A DNA stretch of 40,716 bases from a virus: positions 1-40,716 of the IMG/VR virus record IMGVR_UViG_3300032118_000020. One strand, written 5' to 3'. Below the pieces are notes generated by a model. It did not search any database. It saw only the letters and a list, made by a program, of their open reading frames with translations, and was not told where the DNA came from. Of this stretch, positions 24,157-31,289 are shown one piece after another. How positions within the stretch are numbered: position 1 is the first letter of the stretch; each line of letters starts with the position of its first letter. Position numbers and translations under genes: made by a program.

Positions 24157-25051
24157 AATAGAAGGATTTATTCATCGTTATTTTCCAGATGCTACACCAT
24201 ATGGTAATGATGGTACAGATATGTCTGTAGATTGCCCATTCTGTGGGGACACTAAGCATCATCTTACAATAAGTCTTGAGAAGGAAGTGTGCCATTGTTA
24301 CAGGTGTGACTATAAGTCATCGTGGATGACTTTGGTCATGAATGTGACAGGATTCAATTATTACAAGGCTATCAACGAACTCTATTATCAACCAAGACTT
24401 TCTGATGCTGAATCTATCATAGCGAAATTTCATGGAAATCCAGCTCCTCTAGAGAAGAGAGGATCTGTTGCCGAGTTGCCTAGAGATTTCAAATTGATGG
24501 TTCATGCGCAAGCAGAGAACATTCAACTGTATAAGAGATATCTAATCTATAGAGGATTTGACAGATACTATTGGGAGAAATACAATCTAGGAATGTCTCG
24601 TTCTTATCCTATGAGAATTATAATCCCGATAGAAGAAGGCTATTGGCAGGGTAGATCTATCGTCAATTGGCAAGAGCCGAAATACGTCAATCCAAAGGCT
24701 GACTCTGGTTCAGTGATATTCAATTCCGAAGCTCTGAAATTGTACGATGAAGTCGTGGTTTGTGAGGGAGCATTCAGTGCTATGGCTGTCGGAGGTAATG
24801 CGATCGCACTTATTGGAAAAGAAGTGACGCCTGTAAAGTTGGAGAGAATTGTAAATTCTCAGGTCAAGAAGATAGTAATTGCTCTAGAACCTGGAGCGTT
24901 TGACAGTATGAAGATGTTGATGGAGGCAGCATTCGTCAATGGAAAAGAAGTGGATGTGTGGCGATACAATGTGGGAGACCCAGCCGATTCAACGGACTTT
25001 GATGTCTTACATTACAATCTATCGACGAGAGTTCTATTGAGCTTTAGATAA
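24149..25051 (+). CDS. dnaG: DnaG-like primase with degenerate TOPRIM
   Basis: ATG 24149 (AGGA 6 nt upstream) is preferred over upstream TTG/ATG codons because the family's zinc domain then starts at the usual distance. The zinc-binding motif is CPFCGD (C29, C32) with CHCYRC (C50, C53). The TOPRIM domain includes VVVCEGAFSAMAVGGNAIALIG with Glu206-Gly207 and KKIVIALEPGAF (from 240). The second acidic motif normally reads DxD/DPDA, and here it is LEPGA, so one metal ligand seems altered. No C-terminal helicase-interaction domain is present (300 residues). It primes lagging-strand synthesis with the DnaB-like helicase upstream. Confidence 0.82.
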   Translation: MFRIEGFIHRYFPDATPYGNDGTDMSVDCPFCGDTKHHLTISLEKEVCHCYRCDYKSSWMTLVMNVTGFNYYKAINELYYQPRLSDAESIIAKFHGNPAPLEKRGSVAELPRDFKLMVHAQAENIQLYKRYLIYRGFDRYYWEKYNLGMSRSYPMRIIIPIEEGYWQGRSIVNWQEPKYVNPKADSGSVIFNSEALKLYDEVVVCEGAFSAMAVGGNAIALIGKEVTPVKLERIVNSQVKKIVIALEPGAFDSMKMLMEAAFVNGKEVDVWRYNVGDPADSTDFDVLHYNLSTRVLLSFR

Positions 25052-25054
25052 TGC

Positions 25055-25083
25055 TTTACAAATTTGTGATTTCATAGTACAAT
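25055..25083 (+). promoter_or_regulatory. sigma70-type promoter P1
   Basis: A -35 TTTACA (25055-25060), exactly 17 nt of spacer and a -10 TACAAT (25078-25083) lie in the gap after the primase gene. An A-rich stretch follows, and a ribosome-binding site lies 17 nt downstream. It matches P2 in both boxes, spacer length and following A-rich tract, which supports host-RNAP early transcription of the accessory block. Confidence 0.6.
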
Positions 25084-25111
25084 CAAAATAAAAATGGTGC
25101 GGAGGCTAATT

Positions 25112-25348
25112 GTGATATATACCGATGGTGTTCATCTAGTTTCTACAGATCTAGAAGAGCTTCATGTGTTCGCAAAGAAGATTGGTCTGAAGAGATGTTG
25201 GTTTCAAGGAACTCGTAGACATAGATTTCCACATTATGATCTCACTACGCCTCATAAATCAGAGGTCGCTATACAAAGCGGAGCGGTATTCGTGACCTCG
25301 CGACAGCTAGTCTCTGTGCTTATGAGGACTAAAATACCGCTAAAATAG
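25112..25348 (+). CDS. DUF4031 protein
   Basis: GTG 25112 is chosen because GGAGGCTAATT precedes it, matching the leader shared by the following genes. The ATG at 25094 lies upstream of that ribosome-binding site. The product of 78 residues contains DLEELHVFAKKIGLKRCWFQ, RFPHYDLT and VAIQSGAVFVT. These are the E-L-x-x-F-A, H-Y-D and A-x-x-x-GA elements of DUF4031, a small family common in phages with no established biochemical role. It is the first gene behind promoter P1. Confidence 0.7.
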   Translation: MIYTDGVHLVSTDLEELHVFAKKIGLKRCWFQGTRRHRFPHYDLTTPHKSEVAIQSGAVFVTSRQLVSVLMRTKIPLK

Positions 25349-25413
25349 GTAGCAGCCTGGGTCCCTACATATAATACGTTATAAACCCGATAAAAACTAG
25401 TATTCCATAGACC

Positions 25414-25442
25414 TTTACTTTCCAGCGATTCCATAATACAAT
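25414..25442 (+). promoter_or_regulatory. sigma70-type promoter P2
   Basis: TTTACT (25414-25419), 17 nt, then TACAAT (25437-25442) and AAATAAAAACGACTGACTC before AGGAGG. It is a near copy of P1 in a 124-nt gap that otherwise holds no ORF and no convincing terminator. A TATAAT at 25370 in the same gap lacks a -35 box. Confidence 0.6.
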
Positions 25443-25472
25443 AAATAAAAACGACTGACTCAGGAGGCTAAA

Positions 25473-25880
25473 ATGACTAAAAGACTACTCAAGAAGGTAA
25501 AGAAAATAAAGAAGACCAAGAAGACCAGGAAGGTTGCTCCTCCTGTCATTCACAAAATCTTTGATGTCAAAGATTCGCTGTGCAGAAAATGCTATCAGTG
25601 CTGGGAAGGCGAATGTAGAGCGTACTCATTCCCTCACTCTGCGGAGGAGCGTGCTCAACGGGAGGTCAATCCTACGGGATTGTGTCAGGTCAAGAATGCT
25701 GTCGCTCACAAAGTCGCCAGGGAAACTTGTGCCACTAAGCGCCAAGTCAATAAGTTTCTAGAGAAGAACGGTGTGTATCTCAAAGCTGGGATTCTCTGGC
25801 GAACCGCCGATCATACGATGGTCACTGGCTATGTTGAGAAAGTACCATCGGGCGTTTATCATGTTTCAATCCATGTATAG
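25473..25880 (+). CDS. basic Cys-containing small protein, unknown
   Basis: This 135-residue protein has a strongly Lys-rich N-terminus (residues 1-22, repeated KK and TKKTRK), suited to nucleic-acid binding. A Cys cluster follows: CRKCYQCWEGECRAY at 37-51, plus later single Cys (GLCQVKN; ETCATKR). The cluster could bind zinc. The C-terminal half is an alpha/beta unit. The start has the shared AGGAGGCTAAA leader directly after promoter P2. Its TAG stop is embedded in the next gene's ribosome-binding site. Confidence 0.65.
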   Translation: MTKRLLKKVKKIKKTKKTRKVAPPVIHKIFDVKDSLCRKCYQCWEGECRAYSFPHSAEERAQREVNPTGLCQVKNAVAHKVARETCATKRQVNKFLEKNGVYLKAGILWRTADHTMVTGYVEKVPSGVYHVSIHV

Positions 25881-25889
25881 GAGGCTGAA

Positions 25890-26090
25890 ATGGAAAAGTT
25901 CTACATCCACCCAATCAATATGGACGAAGGCTATGTTGACGAAAAGCCAACGAGGGATCTCAAGTTCGCTCTGGCTCCTCAGCCAGATACGATTGGTCCC
26001 TTCTCATCTCGTGAGGAAGTTGCAAAGTGGGTCGCTGGTCGCCCTGCTCGCGGATATCGCTCACTCACGATAATCGTAAGGAAAAGCTAG
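25890..26090 (+). CDS. small protein, unknown (66 aa)
   Basis: It is supported by the shared leader TAGGAGGCTGAAATG at 25878-25892 and by tight packing. There are no recognised motifs. It has a mixed alpha/beta composition with SSREEVAKWVAGRPARGYR as the clearest helix, followed by a strand (SLTIIVRKS). Its stop TAG forms part of the next leader. Confidence 0.6.
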   Translation: MEKFYIHPINMDEGYVDEKPTRDLKFALAPQPDTIGPFSSREEVAKWVAGRPARGYRSLTIIVRKS

Positions 26091-26099
26091 GAGGCTGAA

Positions 26100-26387
26100 A
26101 TGGCTGGTAAAATAGAAAGTCACTGGCAAGAAGATTACTATGTCGACGATATCTATGGCGACGATCCCTGTGGTGACGAGGAAGAAATGGAAATTGCGCA
26201 GGAGGTAGTGTTCGGTCGTGTCGAAAGTAGTCCTGATAAGAAAGTCGGCGACGATGTATGGTGTAGTGCTGCCGCTCCCGGATGCGGTCATTGTGTGTAT
26301 CACATCACGAGGATTGAGGACGGTATCATCTACGCTGTCGTCACCGAGGATAACATGCGGGTGATGTCGCCAGAGGAGTGTGAATAA
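26100..26387 (+). CDS. small acidic protein, unknown (95 aa)
   Basis: It starts at the shared leader (26088-26102). The N-terminal half is acidic and Tyr/Asp-rich. The C-terminal half (GDDVWCSAAAPGCGHCVYHITRIEDGIIYAVV) is a small beta barrel-like stretch with CxxxxxxCxxC, possibly metal-binding. That description covers two segments, DDVWCSAAAPGCGHC and YHITRIEDGIIYAVV. The next gene starts immediately after the TAA. Confidence 0.6.
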   Translation: MAGKIESHWQEDYYVDDIYGDDPCGDEEEMEIAQEVVFGRVESSPDKKVGDDVWCSAAAPGCGHCVYHITRIEDGIIYAVVTEDNMRVMSPEECE

Positions 26388-26597
26388 ATGTGTGTCAACG
26401 TATCTCTAAAATGTTTGGATGATGTGCTTCAGAAGATCTTGGAGTGCAGCGAGGCGGTAGTCCCTGCTGATTCTAAGCAGGAGTATATTGCGCATTGCGA
26501 ATCGTACGGTGTGGCAGTGCGTATCGTGCAGAATCCTCACCAGTCAGATACCGTGGTGTTGGTCTTTGATACAGAGAGTTCTGCTTTTCCATTATAG
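26388..26597 (+). CDS. small protein, unknown (69 aa)
   Basis: It begins directly at the base after the preceding stop (TAAATG), with GGAG 11-14 nt upstream inside the previous gene. It lacks the shared leader, so it depends on its neighbour for translation. The pattern is helix-helix-strand: CLDDVLQKILECSEAVV, EYIAHCESYGVAVRIVQ, TVVLVFDTE. No family is recognised. Confidence 0.55.
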   Translation: MCVNVSLKCLDDVLQKILECSEAVVPADSKQEYIAHCESYGVAVRIVQNPHQSDTVVLVFDTESSAFPL

Positions 26598-26606
26598 GAG
26601 GCTGAA

Positions 26607-26891
26607 ATGAGTGACGATTATGGTTTCGAAAGTTTCATTCCGGAAATTCCTGATGATAAGGATTTCGACGATCTGGCTGAGGAAACTCAGTCGGATTGTA
26701 AGCATCCGGAAATCACTGTTCAACTTGTAGGAGAGGATGGAAATGCTTTCTCTATCCTCGGTGCTGTATCTGGTGCGATGCGTCGCGCTGGCGTATCGAA
26801 AGAAGAGCGGGATCAGTTCATGTCTGAGGCTATGTCCGGCGACTACGATCATCTGCTTGTAACGTGCATGAAGTGGGTCAATGTTCTGTAA
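26607..26891 (+). CDS. conserved phage protein of the LVGEDGNAF type, unknown function
   Basis: This 94-residue protein has an acidic N-terminus and the block VQLVGEDGNAFSILGAVSG..MRRAGVSKEE..QFMSEAMSGDYDHLLVTCMKW, quoted in pieces: VQLVGEDGNAFSILG, MRRAGVSKEE and MSGDYDHLLVTCMKW. From memory this pattern is very widespread in phages and bacteria as a small hypothetical protein. The function is not established. It carries the shared leader at 26595-26609. Confidence 0.72.
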   Translation: MSDDYGFESFIPEIPDDKDFDDLAEETQSDCKHPEITVQLVGEDGNAFSILGAVSGAMRRAGVSKEERDQFMSEAMSGDYDHLLVTCMKWVNVL

Positions 26892-26918
26892 GATTGTGTG
26901 AGAGCTAGGAGGCTGAAA

Positions 26919-28148
26919 ATGAAGATCAGAGGTAAGTCTGCAGAAGTCAAGGAGCAATTCATCCTGCGTGTGCGCAGGAACTCAGAACTTGATGGTGTTC
27001 TGGGACTGGTTGCGGATGGTAATTATCATAACGAAAATGAGATACGTGCTGCTGGCGGAAAGGATCGTTCTGGCTGGCTGTTGCGTATGCTCGGTCGGCA
27101 GTTCGATAATGTTACCATCAAGACTAAGAATCGCGACCGCAGCATTGGTCGCTCTAGGGAAACTCGCATCAATTATGTGGACGTGTTTCCCGAGGTTCCG
27201 GTATCTATCGGCATGGACGTTCATGTTGATGGCGAGGATATCGGTGCTGCTATCGTCGGTGCTGCCGAGCCAGAAAGTCGTGTCTCACCTGCTCGTGTGC
27301 AGTGGCCGCAGATGCCGCCTGTCATCGAATCAATGGGCGATATCTTCAAGGAGCCAAAGTGGTTCACTGATATGGAAAGAATGACCGAGGCTGGTCGTCA
27401 TATCAGTCTGGCTGGTCCTCCTGGTGTTGGAAAAGATACCGCTGTTCAGGAGCTCGCTGCTCAGGAAGGTAAGATCTTGGTGACCATTGGTGGCGATGCT
27501 GGTTTCCGTCGTCGCGACCTGGTCGGCTCTCAACAGATTTCCAACGGTCGCAGCTACTTCGAAGTCGCGGAGTATGCTGCTGCTGTCGTGAACGGGTGGT
27601 GGGCTCTGATATCGGAAGTGAATGCTGCTGATGCTGATGCGCTGCTGTTCATCAATACGCAGCTTGCTCCGCCCTACATTATCAACATCGCGGGCAAGTC
27701 GTATGCTGTTCATCCGAACTTCAGATTGTTTGTCACGTACAATGCTGGTCTGGTCGGGACGAAGCCACTTCCTCAATCTTTCAAAGATAGATTCTTTTCC
27801 ATTAAGATCCCGTTCTGGTCTAAGGACGGTCTTCGTGGTTTGCTTCAAGCTCACGGGATGCCAGAAGGTGAAGAGTACGATCGTCTCGTGAACTTCGCAA
27901 TGCTAATGTGGGATGCTCACGAGCGTGGGACTATCAGATATCAAATCACTTCACGTCGTCTCATGGATGCCGTTGAGTTGATGAAGAACGGTACTCACGA
28001 TGCTGAGGACGCTCTGAAACTCGCTGTGCTGGCTTCAATAGACAGTCCTTTGGAAGTCGGCACTGCGAAGTCACTAATCGAACAATCAAAGTACCATGTC
28101 ATCGGTGTTGACATGGCTCAAAATGTATCTCAGAATGTAAATGGATAG
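26919..28148 (+). CDS. MoxR/CobS-like AAA+ ATPase
   Basis: ATG 26919 follows the shared leader CTAGGAGGCTGAAA; the longer frame from 26898 would place that leader inside the gene. In 409 residues, an N-terminal 130-residue region precedes the AAA+ core. The core has Walker A GPPGVGKD (166-173), a Walker B variant ALISEVN (229-235), sensor I Asn275 (FVTYNAG) and arginine finger Arg291 (FKDRFF). The absence of DE in Walker B except as SE is typical of the CobS/NirQ/MoxR clade. These ATPases work with VWA-domain partners as chaperones or chelatases, and such a partner is encoded next. No CobN-type large subunit is present in the window, so metal chelation is not supported. Confidence 0.8.
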   Translation: MKIRGKSAEVKEQFILRVRRNSELDGVLGLVADGNYHNENEIRAAGGKDRSGWLLRMLGRQFDNVTIKTKNRDRSIGRSRETRINYVDVFPEVPVSIGMDVHVDGEDIGAAIVGAAEPESRVSPARVQWPQMPPVIESMGDIFKEPKWFTDMERMTEAGRHISLAGPPGVGKDTAVQELAAQEGKILVTIGGDAGFRRRDLVGSQQISNGRSYFEVAEYAAAVVNGWWALISEVNAADADALLFINTQLAPPYIINIAGKSYAVHPNFRLFVTYNAGLVGTKPLPQSFKDRFFSIKIPFWSKDGLRGLLQAHGMPEGEEYDRLVNFAMLMWDAHERGTIRYQITSRRLMDAVELMKNGTHDAEDALKLAVLASIDSPLEVGTAKSLIEQSKYHVIGVDMAQNVSQNVNG

Positions 28149-28158
28149 GAGGCTGAAT

Positions 28159-29448
28159 ATGTGTCCGCAAGGTGATGTCAAAAGTCATGTAAGTCATGGC
28201 AGTGGTCGTGGTCATTATGGTGGCAGTGTACGTTCCTATGACGATCACGGTCGTGGTGATTCCAAGAATATCTGGGATTGGTTCCACGATACTTGGGAAT
28301 CAGAAGGTTGTGTGCGCAGTTGGCTCATGACTAGGACTGATAGGGAGTACTATACTCTCTTCACGAAGAGCATGGAACGGTTCGGTGTAATGGATATCGC
28401 ATACGGTTCTGCTCCTGGATATTTCCCTGGTCGCGATACTCGTGCGCATAAGATGGTGGTCAATCATCAGGACGAGGATGCGTGGACTGAGTTCTACAAG
28501 CTGCTCATCGAGGGCTACAATCGGTTTCATGCTGCTCAGCAACAGCAAAGGCAGATTGAAGCTGAAGAATGGCAAGGCAAGATGGAGGCTCAACGTCGCC
28601 AGCGGGAGGCGGAGGCTGCTCGTGTAGATCGTGAGGACTTTGGAAATGTCATTCCGCTGATTGAAGCAACCACTGGTACGATTCACTCAGATCTTGCCGA
28701 GACTACCTTCGTACAGAAGGATGTGGTTCGCGATTATGGCGATGCTATCGAGGATGTCGTTGATGCGTACAGTGGTCGCGGTGGGTTCATGGATATCGAG
28801 CAGAAAGCCACTGAAACCAAGTTGCAGATAACTGTGTCTCTAGATCTCAGCAACAGTATGTACTATAACAATGTCCATCAGGTTGCTGCCGAAGCGTTCA
28901 TGATGATAGGTATGTCGCTTGATCTTATCAAGAAGGAATATCCCGACGATATCTTTGTCGCGTACTTCACGTTCTCAGAGAACTGCTGGCGAGGACATGG
29001 CAAGGGAGTAGAACGTATAGAGCCAAATCAGAATAACGAAAAGTCTTTGTTCAAAGAATTCGAGTTCGTCAAACCATCTGCCATAAAGAATTGGTATGGA
29101 TACTATGGTGGAGGGTGCGGTATCTTCACTGGCGAGGATACGTACATCGCTCCTCTCTTATCGGCAATCAGAAATTGGGAAGTAGATAGCAGTGACCCAG
29201 GAGCGGTGAAGTTGGATATCGTAATCACTGATGCGGTGTTCGAGCATCCTCGTGATATCAAGGAATCTGATGTTGTTCAGGAGATGCGCAATGGTCGTCT
29301 TCAGACAGTGTTCCTAAACTTCATGGATGAAAAGAATTGGCTGGGGTCAACATTGCCGAAACGATGTACGATGGCGAAGGTTGGAAAAGATAATCTCGGT
29401 GGGATTCTGCGCAATCTCGTCGCGGAGTTCTTGGGCGCGAATTTGTAA
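28159..29448 (+). CDS. VWA-domain protein, partner of the AAA+ ATPase (CobT/CoxE-like)
   Basis: ATG 28159 follows the shared leader; an in-frame ATG at 28141 lies upstream of it. In 429 residues, the N-terminus (1-35) is Gly/His-rich. A Gln/Glu/Arg-rich coiled segment covers about 125-158. A von Willebrand A domain fills about 222-429 with the MIDAS motif DLSNS (229-233), the later Thr in GEDTYIAPLL, and Asp in VITDAVFE. All metal-coordinating positions are therefore present. VWA plus MoxR/CobS AAA+ is a classic two-gene remodelling unit. A stop TAG of the ATPase forms part of this gene's ribosome-binding site, ensuring paired expression. The target complex is unknown. Confidence 0.78.
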   Translation: MCPQGDVKSHVSHGSGRGHYGGSVRSYDDHGRGDSKNIWDWFHDTWESEGCVRSWLMTRTDREYYTLFTKSMERFGVMDIAYGSAPGYFPGRDTRAHKMVVNHQDEDAWTEFYKLLIEGYNRFHAAQQQQRQIEAEEWQGKMEAQRRQREAEAARVDREDFGNVIPLIEATTGTIHSDLAETTFVQKDVVRDYGDAIEDVVDAYSGRGGFMDIEQKATETKLQITVSLDLSNSMYYNNVHQVAAEAFMMIGMSLDLIKKEYPDDIFVAYFTFSENCWRGHGKGVERIEPNQNNEKSLFKEFEFVKPSAIKNWYGYYGGGCGIFTGEDTYIAPLLSAIRNWEVDSSDPGAVKLDIVITDAVFEHPRDIKESDVVQEMRNGRLQTVFLNFMDEKNWLGSTLPKRCTMAKVGKDNLGGILRNLVAEFLGANL

Positions 29449-29454
29449 TTCGCG
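29436..29454 (+). other. perfect 8-bp inverted repeat overlapping the VWA stop codon
   Basis: CGCGAATT TGT AATTCGCG forms a perfect 8-bp stem with a 3-nt loop spanning the last codons and the stop of the VWA gene. A TATAAT follows 2 nt later (29456-29461), with no good -35. There is no U-tract, so it is not a terminator. An operator or an RNA processing site are possible. Confidence 0.5.
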
Positions 29455-29478
29455 GTATAATTCAATAGGAGGCTGAAA

Positions 29479-29655
29479 ATGGCTAAGACTGTCTTGGAAA
29501 ATGTTAGAGTAATTACGATTGAAGGTGTGCCGAAAGAAACCATTGAACTGAAATTGTTCAAGGCTAGCAATATCATCGAGAGCATTGTGTTCACGAAAGA
29601 TATTCCTGTCATGGTCATAGTTGTAACGGAGGCTGAAAATGGAAACAAATTGTAG
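29479..29655 (+). CDS. small protein, unknown (58 aa)
   Basis: ATG 29479 carries the shared leader ATAGGAGGCTGAAA and an open frame of 58 codons, ending TAG at 29655 within the next gene. The product is a small strand-helix-strand protein (TVLENVRVITIEGV, TIELKLFKASNIIESIVF, IPVMVIVVT). No family is recognised. The leader and the absence of any other gene here make it real. Confidence 0.6.
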   Translation: MAKTVLENVRVITIEGVPKETIELKLFKASNIIESIVFTKDIPVMVIVVTEAENGNKL

Positions 29656-30127
29656 ACATAAAGTATGTGCGGATGTCCATGCGAACGGAACTCCTATCAT
29701 GGTGCTCTGCGGAACATCATGGGCTGGGGAAATCAAACTTTGTACTCCTTGTACAAAGAAGTATCTCAAGCAGTATCCGCAAGGTTGGAAATATTATCCA
29801 GGAGATACGTGCCGACATGGTGTGTATGTTGGTGGCATTGGTGCCGATTACATGTGCTCGTATTGTGAGAGCGGCGAAGAACCTGAGAAGGACTCGCATG
29901 GGTTCGAGGGTTATATGCCTGAAGATGATGGATATGTTGAAGATGACCGTAGTGAGTTCCACGATCCAGGTGGCAGGTCGGCACTGCGAGCTGGTGACAG
30001 GACTGAGCCTTGTCCGACTTGCGGTGGGAAGAATAAACTCACAAAGAAAGATGTTGAATTAGGTTACGCATGTGATGCGTGCGCAGATGCCTTGGAAGGC
30101 AATCCGCATAATCCTTGGGAATACTAG
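29639..30127 (+). CDS. zinc-finger protein with three CxxC knuckles, unknown
   Basis: This 162-residue protein shows CTPCTKKYL, MCSYCESG, CPTCGG and CDACADA, in addition to NCRHKVC at the start. This is enough for two or three treble-clef or ribbon zinc sites. The middle section is acidic. Proteins of this sort occur in phages next to DNA and RNA metabolism genes, possibly as host-protein adaptors, but none is characterised to my knowledge. It carries the shared leader (29626-29641) and overlaps the preceding 58-codon gene by 17 nt. Confidence 0.7.
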   Translation: METNCRHKVCADVHANGTPIMVLCGTSWAGEIKLCTPCTKKYLKQYPQGWKYYPGDTCRHGVYVGGIGADYMCSYCESGEEPEKDSHGFEGYMPEDDGYVEDDRSEFHDPGGRSALRAGDRTEPCPTCGGKNKLTKKDVELGYACDACADALEGNPHNPWEY

Positions 30128-30137
30128 GAGGCTGACA

Positions 30138-30752
30138 ATGGGTAAGAGGATAAAGAAGTTTAGTGATATGGACGATGTATTGTTTGCTGAACTGCAAGGA
30201 TTGATAAACTGGTTTGCGTACAGGAATCGTTCAGAGAACATCATGATGGGATTCGATGATATCAAACAGGAATTGGAAATAGAACTCGTCAAAGGAATTC
30301 GGTATTATCGTGACAAGCCTGTTGACGAGCGGAAGAAACTTCTGAAGACTATGCTGGACCATCGTGTCCAGGAAATGAAGAGCATGTTCTATAACACGCA
30401 TAGAGTTCTCGGCAATGACTATGAAAATATAGACGAGTTAGAGGTAGTCTCCGAGGTGTCACCTACAGAGGCGGATAGTAGGGTATTCATAGATGACTTG
30501 AAAGCACGTCTATCGCCTACGTCCAAGGAAGTCTTGGACGTTATATTAGTCCCCAACGATAATATAGCTAACGTTCTATCAATGGCGTATGTCAGAGCCT
30601 GCAAGAAACGTCCTAAGAAGAGAGTTCGCAAACCATGGTATATCATCAGACCTTGGCATGTATCAGAAGCAACAGGTCTTGACTTGAAGACCTGCAGAAT
30701 GTGTTTCAGAGAAATAAAGAAAGTATATCACGCAACGATGGAGGTTGAATAA
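30138..30752 (+). CDS. sigma-factor-like protein
   Basis: ATG 30138 follows the leader CTAGGAGGCTGACA. In 204 residues, positions 12-60 (LFAELQGLINWFAYRN..MGFDDIKQELEIELVKGIRYY) resemble sigma-70 region 2: a helix, then an acidic D-I-x-Q-E helix of the kind that binds the RNA-polymerase clamp. Residues 118-200 resemble region 4: DDLKARLSPTSKEVLDVIL, then WHVSEATGLDLKTCRMCFRE, split here as WHVSEATGL and TCRMCFREIKKV, which fits a helix-turn-helix. A basic linker lies between (KKRPKKRVRKPW). A divergent phage sigma factor for middle or late genes is the best reading. It is encoded among zinc-finger genes and overlaps the next by 1 nt. Confidence 0.55.
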   Translation: MGKRIKKFSDMDDVLFAELQGLINWFAYRNRSENIMMGFDDIKQELEIELVKGIRYYRDKPVDERKKLLKTMLDHRVQEMKSMFYNTHRVLGNDYENIDELEVVSEVSPTEADSRVFIDDLKARLSPTSKEVLDVILVPNDNIANVLSMAYVRACKKRPKKRVRKPWYIIRPWHVSEATGLDLKTCRMCFREIKKVYHATMEVE

Positions 30753-31285
30753 TGGAAACTGTGACGAAGTTCAAATGTACGAGTTGCGAGCAGTTCTTCG
30801 ATGAAGAAGAGCTGGTCACGATGTATCAATGTAACAACTGTGGTACAGTCTTTTCGAAAGATAACAGTGCCGATGGGGTGTCTCACAGATGTCCCGACTG
30901 TAATAAATTCGCTGCGAAACTTCACGACCATGGGTGTCCCGACGGGTGTGAAGTTGAGGAAGAATGCGACGAAGTTCAGGCTGCAGAAAATGATGATGGC
31001 GATTGGGAAGAAGTCATTGACGATAAGCCAACTGTTGTACCTGTAACGGCTGAGCATTTCCATTTCAAATTCACTGACAAAGATGATACCGTAGTTGTCA
31101 ATGAAGAATCTGGGTTCTCGTCTGAGGATGCCGCTCGTGAATATGTAGAGAACCCGACACTGGCTCTGACAAAGCAATCAGATGGGTCATATGTTCCTGG
31201 AAAAGATTATCCACTTCCCAATCGTGCGAAAGTCGAGGTAGTGAAATGCGATAAGAAGCACGATAAGTTTAGGTTGGTAAGGTGA
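30752..31285 (+). CDS. zinc-ribbon protein, unknown
   Basis: This 177-residue protein carries four CxxC-type pairs in the first 70 residues: CTSCEQFF, CNNCGTVFS, CPDCNKFA and CPDGC. They are arranged like tandem zinc ribbons. An acidic linker follows (EEECDEVQAAENDDGDWEE). A C-terminal beta domain (about 95-177) shows no known motif. It could be a transcription-associated ribbon protein given the sigma-like gene it overlaps (TAATG). That link is inference. Confidence 0.65.
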   Translation: METVTKFKCTSCEQFFDEEELVTMYQCNNCGTVFSKDNSADGVSHRCPDCNKFAAKLHDHGCPDGCEVEEECDEVQAAENDDGDWEEVIDDKPTVVPVTAEHFHFKFTDKDDTVVVNEESGFSSEDAAREYVENPTLALTKQSDGSYVPGKDYPLPNRAKVEVVKCDKKHDKFRLVR

Positions 31286-31289
31286 TTAT

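Noticed and set aside
25370-25375. TATAAT as a third promoter between P1 and P2
   Set aside because: No acceptable -35 box at 16-18 nt and no extended -10 TGn.
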